Shown in pieces: positions 1 through 5,879 of a stretch of 8,272 bases of DNA. Origin of the DNA: Candidatus Coatesiibacteriota bacterium (GTDB lineage: Bacteria; B130-G9); the NCBI GenBank assembly GCA_003647755.1, contig QMNL01000056.1, forward strand, positions 1 through 8,272, written 5' to 3'. Position 1 is the first letter of the stretch. Each line of letters begins with the position of its first letter. The translations under genes were made by a program, and so were the position numbers. Below the pieces are notes generated by a model. The model was not told where the DNA came from. It searched no databases and saw nothing but the letters and a program-made list of their open reading frames with translations.

Positions 1-82
1 CGGAAAGAGATGAAGCTGTCTATTGGAGCGCGGTGTCAAGCCACCGCAAATGAAAGCGGCGTCAAGCCGCCGCACTCCAAAG
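1..82 (+). repeat. Compound double-hairpin repeat, copy 1 (REP/BIME-like)
   Basis: A 28-base leader (1-28) ends in TTGGAG. Hairpin A follows at 30-47: stem GCGGTG, loop TCAAGC, stem CACCGC, a perfect 6-bp stem. An 8-base spacer (48-55) leads to hairpin B at 56-73: GCGGCG, TCAAGC, CGCCGC, also perfect. The unit closes with ACTCCAAAG (74-82), whose CTCCAA is the inverted match of TTGGAG at 23-28. Positions 1-47 recur at 8226-8272 with one mismatch, and the hairpin pair recurs inverted at 8135-8186. This resembles dispersed REP/BIME elements; that class is an inference, since no RAYT transposase gene is in the window. The rest of 83-210 holds no gene I can support, only a small CACCC-AAA-GGGTG inverted repeat at 84-96. 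Confidence 0.8.
48..73 (-). terminator. Possible intrinsic terminator of the minus-strand operon
   Basis: Read on the minus strand, hairpin B (73 down to 56, 6 GC pairs with loop GCTTGA) is followed directly by TTTCATTT (55 down to 48). It lies about 140 bases beyond the stop codon of the permease gene, with no gene between. A GC stem plus T-rich tail fits a weak Rho-independent terminator. The same hairpin is part of a dispersed repeat, so termination may be a secondary effect. Confidence 0.3.
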
Positions 83-210
83 TCACCCAAAGGGTGTAAC
101 TTACAGACCGATGCCTGCCGAACTCATAGCCTCTGCGCACTGGCATGCCGTGTTCATCCCACCATCTGCCTTGCCATCAATCTGACTATTGGGGAGACTG
201 AGATGCATCG

Positions 211-2064
211 CTACTTCTCTGCTCTCCTTCGCCCAGACAGGAGCAGGACATTCCTCATGTCCTCTACGCTCGTTGCAGCTAGCCACTTCTGCTCGAAACC
301 CCTCTCCTGAGCAATCTGGGAGATCGCCATCAGCGCCCGCAGATGGTAGTTTCGCTCGTCCCTCGTGCCGACGAGGACGAAAGCCGTGTGGACGTGTTGG
401 GTCTCCCCAGAGAACTTGATGCCCTGCCGGCAGCGAACCAACGCCATGGTGAACCGGTGGTCGCCATCGACGATGATGTGCGGGATGGCGATGCCATGAC
501 CAACGACCGTGCTGGACTCCTTCTCTCTCTTAAGGAATAACCCCTTTAGCTGGGCCTGGTCTAGCCCCAGGCGGGGGGTGAGGGCCTCGGCGACGAGTGA
601 GAACATCTCCTCGTCGGTAACGGCCCGGTCGATGTCTATGATCTCGCACTCTTTGATCAGGTGGTCGAAGCGGTCCTCAACGATCTCGTCCCTCTCGTGG
701 ATGATCATGCGCAGTTCGTTTTCGAGGGAGCCGTCAACTAGTTCTCTTGATGTGAGCCTTTCGACGAGGTGAATAAGCGCTGACTGCCTTTTTGCACAGA
801 CTCTGTAATAGGAGGCGTACCAGCCAGTTGCCACTAGGCTGAACAGCGCCGTGATGACTATGGGCAGAATCCCCATCTTGATGATCAGAAATCCATACAA
901 CCCGATCGCGGCAATCTGTGCCCAAGGGTAGAACGGCGAGCGGAACACCGGCCGGTAGCCCTGGACCTTGCTCTCGCGCATTACGATGACCGCCACGTTC
1001 ACGAGCGCGAAGAGGATTAGCATCATTGTTGATGCAGTTTTAACTAGATTCTCGATCGACAGAAAGCCAATGATCAGCACCATGAATCCTGCTGTGATGG
1101 CGACGGATAGGTAAGGTATTCTTCGCTTGGGGCTGAGTTTTTGAAAGAACTCGGGCAGTAGGCCATCCCGGCTCATCGCCATCGGAGATCGGGAGGCGCT
1201 TGCGATGCCGCTGTTGGCGGTCGTAACAAACGCTAGGATGGCGGCAATGGCCAGCGATACACTTCCGAAGCGGCCCATTGAGACGCTAGCGCCAAGCGAC
1301 ATGGGTGTCAGGGATCCGGCCAGCTTATCCGGTTCGACCAGGCCCACCGTTACGAACACAACCGACACGTACAGGGCGCTTACAACGAGGAAGGCCATGA
1401 ACATACCGAGTGGGATGTTTCTTCCCGGATTCTTCACCTCCTCAGCGATGCTGGCGATCTTTGTGAGCCCGCCAAAAGACACGAAAACGAGGCCAGTTGT
1501 CGCGAGAACCGGGCCAAACCCATTGGGCATGAAATCGGCGAAATGCTCGACATTTGTCTTCCCGATTCCATTGGCGATATAAAGAACCAGAATCCCGATA
1601 AGGGATAGGACGAGGACTATCTGGGTTCCAGCCACGCTCTTGATGCTCTGCAGGTTTAGGAACGTGAAGATGAGGCAGAAGACAATGGCAATCAGTTTGA
1701 CCTGCAACGACGTAAGGCCCGGATAGACAAGTGGGGCAAATGCACCGATCCCAAGCAGCGCAAACGCGCTCTTCAAGGCGATTGAAAGCCAGTTTGACAG
1801 ACCTGCCAGCGTTCCTGCCAGCGGCCCCAAGCTCCGTTCTATAAAGAAGTAACTCCCGCCGGCCTTGGGCATTGCTGTGGCCAGTTCCGCCTTCGAGAGC
1901 ATTGACGGTATCACGAGGATCGACGCAAGTGCGTATGCCAGAATGACTGCCGGCCCACAGACACCAAAAGCTATGCCAGGCAGCACGAAGAGGCCGGAGC
2001 TGATCATGCTTCCAGCCCCGATGCAGAATACCCCGGGTAGGCCAAACCCCTTTCTTAGCTTGAT
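211..2064 (-). CDS. APC-family amino-acid permease fused to a C-terminal PTS EIIA (type 2, fructose/Ntr-like) domain
   Basis: Predicted inner-membrane amino-acid or cation-coupled transporter of the APC superfamily; substrate unknown. Numbered from the first ATG (2007), residues 1-400 carry about 11-12 membrane helices and the APC signature EEVKNPGRNIP near 189-199. A charged helical linker (about 403-450, with HERDEIVEDRFDHL) leads to an EIIA domain (about 452-593) with GHGIAIPH, whose His510 matches the phosphorylated histidine of PtsN/EIIA-Fru. Transport may therefore be tuned by PTS phosphorylation (inference). The ATG at 2007 falls inside the first helix motif GAGSMISSGLF. The frame is open upstream to 2137 and encodes a family-like N-terminus KLRKGFGLPGVFCIGAG, but holds no ATG, GTG, TTG or CTG. 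I chose ATC at 2064, which has AGGAG 8 bases upstream and overlaps the ispF stop by 10 bases, giving 617 residues. The conservative annotation is 211-2007, 598 residues. Confidence 0.9.
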   Translation of the reverse strand: MKLRKGFGLPGVFCIGAGSMISSGLFVLPGIAFGVCGPAVILAYALASILVIPSMLSKAELATAMPKAGGSYFFIERSLGPLAGTLAGLSNWLSIALKSAFALLGIGAFAPLVYPGLTSLQVKLIAIVFCLIFTFLNLQSIKSVAGTQIVLVLSLIGILVLYIANGIGKTNVEHFADFMPNGFGPVLATTGLVFVSFGGLTKIASIAEEVKNPGRNIPLGMFMAFLVVSALYVSVVFVTVGLVEPDKLAGSLTPMSLGASVSMGRFGSVSLAIAAILAFVTTANSGIASASRSPMAMSRDGLLPEFFQKLSPKRRIPYLSVAITAGFMVLIIGFLSIENLVKTASTMMLILFALVNVAVIVMRESKVQGYRPVFRSPFYPWAQIAAIGLYGFLIIKMGILPIVITALFSLVATGWYASYYRVCAKRQSALIHLVERLTSRELVDGSLENELRMIIHERDEIVEDRFDHLIKECEIIDIDRAVTDEEMFSLVAEALTPRLGLDQAQLKGLFLKREKESSTVVGHGIAIPHIIVDGDHRFTMALVRCRQGIKFSGETQHVHTAFVLVGTRDERNYHLRALMAISQIAQERGFEQKWLAATSVEDMRNVLLLSGRRRAEK

Positions 2065-2570
2065 CGCTGAATCTCCTGACTCATAACGCGGCCAGACTTG
2101 TCGGCCAGGGTCGCAATCGCCATGGCTGCGATGCCCTCACCAGCGCCGATGAAGCCCAGTCCCTCGGTGGTTGAGGCCTTCACACTCACGCAGGCCGGGG
2201 CGAGGTGAACAGCGCCGGCGATCGCTTCTTTCATTGAGGCGTAATGCGGGGCAAGTTTGGGCTCCTGTGCGACGATGACGCAGTCTATGAACGTCGGCTC
2301 AAAGCCGGCTTCCCTCACCATCTCGCCCACCCTCGTCAAGAGCTCGAGGCTGAATGCGCCCTCGTAGCGGGCATCGGTGTCGGGAAACTGCTGGCCGATG
2401 TCGGGCAAACAGGCCGCCCCGAGAAGCGCGTCAGCGATTGCATGGCAGAGGCAATCGCCGTCAGAGTGGCCCAAAAGGCCCTTGGGATGCGTGATTTGGA
2501 CGCCGCCCAGCACGAGCTTTCGCCCCTTCACAAGACGATGGCAGTCGAACCCTATTCCGAAGCGAACCAT
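2055..2570 (-). CDS. ispF: 2-C-methyl-D-erythritol 2,4-cyclodiphosphate synthase
   Basis: Cytosolic MEP-pathway enzyme that converts CDP-methylerythritol 2-phosphate to the cyclic diphosphate with release of CMP; normally a homotrimer with a divalent metal per site. The 171-residue product starts MVRFGIGFDCHRL. Asp9, His11 and His43 match the metal ligands of the E. coli enzyme. HSDGD is at 35-39, DIGQQFPDTD at 57-66, and the signature KASTTEGLGFIGAGEGIAA at 131-149. The length is slightly above the E. coli protein (159 residues), with a short polar tail that overlaps the next gene. The ATG at 2570 has AAGGAG 6 bases upstream and lies inside the end of ispD (19-base overlap), so the two enzymes are probably translationally coupled. 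All key residues are present, so it should be active. Confidence 0.97.
   Translation of the reverse strand: MVRFGIGFDCHRLVKGRKLVLGGVQITHPKGLLGHSDGDCLCHAIADALLGAACLPDIGQQFPDTDARYEGAFSLELLTRVGEMVREAGFEPTFIDCVIVAQEPKLAPHYASMKEAIAGAVHLAPACVSVKASTTEGLGFIGAGEGIAAMAIATLADKSGRVMSQEIQRSS
2071..2077 (-). promoter_or_regulatory. Ribosome binding site that supports an ATC start for the permease
   Basis: AGGAGAT reads on the minus strand inside the last codons of ispF. The gap between AGGAG and the ATC codon at 2064-2062 is 8 bases, close to ideal. No standard start codon lies in the permease frame between the upstream in-frame stop at 2137 and the ATG at 2007. Confidence 0.45.
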
Positions 2571-3259
2571 TCCCTGCTCCTTGCCTCTAGCAATACGCCT
2601 GCGACGATGAGATCGTCCTGAAAGGTTACCTTTATGTTCCAGCGATTGCCCTGTAAAAGCCTGATCCTGCCACCTATCGCCTCGACCAGCTGAGCGTCGT
2701 CGGTAACAGCCAAGCCCGTTGCTCCTGCCTGCTTATGTGCCTTAAGCAGCCACTCTTTCCTGAACACTTGCGGAGTCTGCACCGCATATAGGTTCTCTCT
2801 CGATACAGTGCGCTCTATGACGTTTCCGGCCGACTTCTGTTTGAGCGTGTCAGTGATTGGCGTCGCGTAAACTGCCCCCGCATAACCTTTTAGCGATAGT
2901 ATCTCCGAGGTTACCCAATCGCTCTGGAGCATCGGTCGTGCAGCGTCGTGTATTACCACGATCTCTGCACGCTCGTCACAGGCCCGCAGGCCGTTGTAAA
3001 CGGAGTCCTGCCGACGAGGGCCGCCCCGAACCACCGTTCTCACCTTCGTGAACCGTCCTGAGCCACCCAGAGACGCGAGTTGCTGCTCGCCCTTCTCGGG
3101 AAGCACAAGAACGACCTCCGACACGCTATCACACTTTTCGAGGGCCTGCAGCGAGTAGAAGAGCATCGGAACGCCGCAAATCCTGATTAACGGCTTAGGG
3201 ACGGCCAGACCCATTCTTATGCCTGACCCGCCCGCGACCACGACAGCTGACACGAACAT
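2552..3259 (-). CDS. ispD: 2-C-methyl-D-erythritol 4-phosphate cytidylyltransferase
   Basis: MEP-pathway enzyme that joins CTP and methylerythritol 4-phosphate to give CDP-methylerythritol and pyrophosphate, two steps before IspF. The 235-residue product matches the usual length (E. coli 236). Visible motifs are the nucleotide-binding AGGSGIRMG (9-17) with Arg15 and Lys22 (PKPL), RQDSV (83-87), HDAARP (104-109), TPITDTLK with Asp137, Arg154 in TVSREN, QTPQVF (161-166), TDDA (186-189) and NIKVT with Lys210. The frame extends to a GTG at 3301, adding 14 Arg-rich residues. I prefer the ATG at 3259 because GAGGAGA lies 9 bases upstream and the product then starts at the family's first beta strand (MFVSAVVVAGGSG). 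It sits downstream of the PIN-TRAM gene in the order seen in Bacillus subtilis. Confidence 0.96.
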   Translation of the reverse strand: MFVSAVVVAGGSGIRMGLAVPKPLIRICGVPMLFYSLQALEKCDSVSEVVLVLPEKGEQQLASLGGSGRFTKVRTVVRGGPRRQDSVYNGLRACDERAEIVVIHDAARPMLQSDWVTSEILSLKGYAGAVYATPITDTLKQKSAGNVIERTVSRENLYAVQTPQVFRKEWLLKAHKQAGATGLAVTDDAQLVEAIGGRIRLLQGNRWNIKVTFQDDLIVAGVLLEARSREWFASE

Positions 3260-3268
3260 CGATTGCCG

Positions 3269-3275
3269 TCTCCTC
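3269..3275 (-). promoter_or_regulatory. Ribosome binding site deciding the ispD start
   Basis: GAGGAGA on the minus strand, 9 bases before the ATG at 3259-3257. The alternative GTG at 3301 has only a weak GAGG-like stretch next to it. The site would lie inside the coding region if translation began at the GTG. Confidence 0.6.
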
Positions 3276-3344
3276 AACGCCTGCTCACGGTTGGCTGACA
3301 CGCCTCATCTGCACAGCGGGACAATGCGCCGCCCTCTTGGGCAC

Positions 3345-4409
3345 TTAGGTTCGGCTGCTCCGCGAATGCTGCGCACGTCCGCGCCTCGAGGAATCCTGCG
3401 CGCTGTGGTTGCCCATCTTGGCAAAGATCATCCGGCCAGCGGTTGTCTGAAGCACGCTGGTAACTTCCGCCTCAACGACCTTGCCCATGTAGCGTTTGGC
3501 TTCCTCAACCACGACCATCGTCCCATCGTCGAGATAGGCGACGCCTTGGTTGTGCTCCTTGCCCTCCTTAACGATGGAGACATTCATGATCTCGCCCGGC
3601 AGAACGACGGGCTTGACCGCGTTGGCCAGCTCATTCACGTTGAGAACCACCACGTCCTGGAGCCTCGCCACCTTGTTGAGGTTGAAGTCGTTGGTCACAA
3701 GCTTCGCATTCATCCTCCTGCCCAGCTGCACGAGCTTCGCGTCAACCTCCTTGATCGAGGGGAAATCCGTGTCAACGATGTCCACCTGCACGTCGGACTT
3801 CTTCTGGAGCTTGTGCAGTATGTCCAGACCGCGCCGGCCACGGTTGCGCTTCAGCGGGTCGCCGGAATCGGCTATGTGCTGGAGCTCCTTGAGCACAAAC
3901 TGGGGGACGATAAGCTTGCCCTCAACAAAGCCCGTCTCGCACACATCGGCGATGCGCCCGTCGATGATCACGCTCGTGTCCAGAATCTTGTTCCCCTCGT
4001 CGGCCGCTTTGGCCTGAAAGAAGGACTTGATGCTTCCGACAGTCAGCTCCCTGAACTTAAGCGCTCCGATCCTGACGCCGAGATACAAAACACCCATTGC
4101 GAGAAGGAATTTGAACGAACCGGGCAACGTGTCAGGGCCGGCGAGCTCGCCTATTAACTTATAAGACCACCAGGCAACCAGAAGCGCCAGAAACAGCCCA
4201 ATTGTCCCACCCAAAATCGTCCTCAACGGGTTCCTCTCCGCAAGCCGCTCGACTGTCATGCAAAGCTGCCAAACGATTAGGCCAATGGCGAGTCCTACTG
4301 CGTAACCCCAAAACCTATAACCGGGAAAAGCCCCTGCAAGCTGTATTCCCAAGACATACCCGGCCGCAACACAAAGGGCCAGATACACTATCTTGGTTAC
4401 GTATTTCAT
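3345..4409 (-). CDS. yacL: YacL-type membrane-anchored PIN-TRAM domain protein (putative RNase)
   Basis: The 354-residue product has a hydrophobic N-terminal third with about four membrane helices (7-27, 34-52, 66-86, 98-117). A PIN nuclease domain follows at about 141-260, beginning ILDTSVIIDGRI, then a TRAM domain at about 267-331 and a basic Ser/Arg-rich tail. PIN acidic residues Asp144, Glu175, Asp223 and Asp241 (TNDFN) are present, and the family motif NRGRRGLDIL sits at 189-198. PIN domains are metal-dependent ribonucleases and TRAM binds RNA, so a membrane-tethered RNA-processing role is plausible, but no substrate is known for this family. The ATG at 4409 has a strong GGAGG 7 bases upstream. 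It is the first gene of the block that continues into ispD (85 bases to the preferred ispD start) and ispF, the same order as B. subtilis yacL-ispD-ispF. Confidence 0.9.
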   Translation of the reverse strand: MKYVTKIVYLALCVAAGYVLGIQLAGAFPGYRFWGYAVGLAIGLIVWQLCMTVERLAERNPLRTILGGTIGLFLALLVAWWSYKLIGELAGPDTLPGSFKFLLAMGVLYLGVRIGALKFRELTVGSIKSFFQAKAADEGNKILDTSVIIDGRIADVCETGFVEGKLIVPQFVLKELQHIADSGDPLKRNRGRRGLDILHKLQKKSDVQVDIVDTDFPSIKEVDAKLVQLGRRMNAKLVTNDFNLNKVARLQDVVVLNVNELANAVKPVVLPGEIMNVSIVKEGKEHNQGVAYLDDGTMVVVEEAKRYMGKVVEAEVTSVLQTTAGRMIFAKMGNHSAQDSSRRGRAQHSRSSRT

Positions 4410-4691
4410 CTACAAACCTCCATAAAATAATACATCCTCTCCGCTCAGGCCACTCACCAAGATGTCAAGGCTGCAACACCTACGTGGCACTACCTTGATG
4501 TACACTAAAAGGTTCACCCAGTCGTGTCTTGGCTGTGGACCGGCTCAGAAGTGCAACAGATAAAGATTGAATATACCAATGCGCAAGCGCGGCAATCACC
4601 GCTTCATCTCCCAGCCAGACCGTCTGTGTCCGAATGATTTCTAGCCCTGGACCCTACACCCACAGTCTGACGCCTAATACAATAATAGAAC
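4410..4691 (-). promoter_or_regulatory. Intergenic region, likely promoter of the PIN-TRAM/ispD/ispF/permease operon
   Basis: This is the only gap of any size between genes in the run, so it probably carries the promoter. The best candidate I see is an extended -10, TGG-TATATT on the minus strand at 4578-4570, without a convincing -35 at proper spacing. It would give a leader of about 150 bases. A TTGACA also occurs nearer the gene, but no -10 follows at 16-18 bases. A GGAGG ribosome binding site precedes the gene. I see no riboswitch or clear terminator for the upstream LysM gene. Confidence 0.3.
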
Positions 4692-5879
4692 TTACTTGGG
4701 CCCGACTGGTTCCATCTCCTCCCTTCTCTTACTGCTTTTGTGCTTCCGTTTAGGGCGAGGCTTCACTCGCCCACCGCACTTCATAGGATCACGCGTCTTA
4801 AGCTTAAGATAAAGTGGAATCTTCACCCTTGTCCCTATCCTCAACGCGTTTGGATCGAGATGATCGTTAAAATCCCTTATCTTCCGCCAGTTTCTTGGAT
4901 CACCCGTAAACCACTTGGAGATCGCAAAAAGCGTCTCTCCCTTACAGCGTATCGTATGTAGTATATAGCCCTCTTTAAGCGCGGCCCTGCTTATTGCTGT
5001 CAGCTGCTTGGCAAGCTGATTCTGGAGCGCTGCGCACTTCTCGAGCTCCCCCCTTTCCAGCAATTGCTTGGCCTTTGTGATGCCCCGCTCCCAGACTGCG
5101 AGGTCGCGGCTCAGACCCTCGATGGCCTGCTTGTCCCCATCACCCGTCGAAGCATCCAGCACACGCCTGACCGCCAAGGCGTAGCGCTTCTTAAGCGAGG
5201 CAATCGAGTCCCGTAAATCCTTCTTGCTCAACCCACCTGCGACCTTCACCTCCGCCCCGCCGGTCCCGGCCGCAAACAACCTGAAGCTGCCAAACAGCCT
5301 GTTGATCTCATCCTTCATAAGCACGTAAAGCACACTCGAGGTCCGGCAGACAATCGCATAGCCCAAGGACTTGTTGGTCACCAACCAAATCCTGCAGATG
5401 AAATGCCTGGATTCGACCTGCTGGTCGTAGACGAGCTCAAGCACCTCGCCCCAGGGCATTATCAACCTACGGCTTCCTACCCGGTGCATGGGATAGACCT
5501 GACGCGTTAGCGAGGCGATCATCCTATCTCTCTTCTCTTGCTTGGTCAAATGGCGTTTGGGATTGAAACTGAAGACCACGATCTTGCCGGAAGTTGCGTT
5601 GTCCTTGGCCTGGAAAGTGACCAGCGTTCCATGCGCATACCAGGGGGCGTTCTGGGCGGCCCATCCCATGGGAACGACAAAGCGGAAGCCATAGGTCTGG
5701 TTCACGTATGTCCGACGAACGAACATGCCAGGGTCAGAGCGGACCCGGTGGTATGATGATACGCCGCAGCCGATCAGCAATGCGCAGAGTGCAAGCAAGC
5801 TGAGGCCGCGGACGACGCACAACGCCTTTAGGCCGTCGCAGATGTTCCCCGAACTATCGCTTCCGTCTTCTCGAAACAT
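4692..5879 (-). CDS. Predicted lipoprotein with PsbP/DcrB-like domain and C-terminal LysM
   Basis: The 395-residue product has a hydrophobic signal around 24-37 ending in the lipobox LIGC with Cys38, so it is probably exported and lipid-anchored. Residues about 57-200 (start TYGFRFVVPMGW, end FGSFRLF) look like the PsbP/Mog1/DcrB fold; this is a fold-level guess. A helical, probably coiled region spans about 216-304. A LysM domain at 307-358 (LHTIRCKGETLFAIS, then GDPRNWRKI and FN) should bind peptidoglycan glycan strands. A Lys/Arg-rich tail ends the protein. The ATG at 5879 overlaps the kinase end by 26 bases, which suggests coupling. Its ribosome binding site is poor (GAGGA directly abuts the ATG), and a downstream TTG at codon 20 would give a more typical signal peptide. 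A role as envelope partner of the kinase is inferred from position only. Confidence 0.85.
   Translation of the reverse strand: MFREDGSDSSGNICDGLKALCVVRGLSLLALCALLIGCGVSSYHRVRSDPGMFVRRTYVNQTYGFRFVVPMGWAAQNAPWYAHGTLVTFQAKDNATSGKIVVFSFNPKRHLTKQEKRDRMIASLTRQVYPMHRVGSRRLIMPWGEVLELVYDQQVESRHFICRIWLVTNKSLGYAIVCRTSSVLYVLMKDEINRLFGSFRLFAAGTGGAEVKVAGGLSKKDLRDSIASLKKRYALAVRRVLDASTGDGDKQAIEGLSRDLAVWERGITKAKQLLERGELEKCAALQNQLAKQLTAISRAALKEGYILHTIRCKGETLFAISKWFTGDPRNWRKIRDFNDHLDPNALRIGTRVKIPLYLKLKTRDPMKCGGRVKPRPKRKHKSSKRREEMEPVGPK

Noticed and set aside
1..82. Repeats as a CRISPR array
   Set aside because: The units are paired hairpins 8 bases apart with no regularly sized unique spacers and no cas genes nearby.
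84..96. CACCC-AAA-GGGTG inverted repeat as a terminator
   Set aside because: Only a 5-bp stem with a 3-base loop and no T-run on either strand.
180..200. CTGACTATTGGGGAG resembling the repeat leader CTGTCTATTGGAG
   Set aside because: The match is short and gapped with no hairpin after it; probably chance.
1205..1582. 125-codon plus-strand frame inside the permease gene
   Set aside because: Antisense to conserved APC membrane helices; no family resemblance.
2244..2621. 125-codon plus-strand frame across ispF and the end of ispD
   Set aside because: Antisense to clear IspF motifs; shadow frame.
3219..4157. 312-codon open frame on the plus strand opposite the PIN-TRAM gene and the ispD start
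   Set aside because: It is antisense to well-supported genes, its product is His/Leu/Arg-rich without any recognisable motif, and it has no supporting context. It is a shadow of GC-rich codon use.
4453..4474. TTGACA-like -35 near the PIN-TRAM gene
   Set aside because: No -10-like hexamer follows at 16-18 bases; the nearest TATTAT is about 30 bases away and abuts the ribosome binding site.
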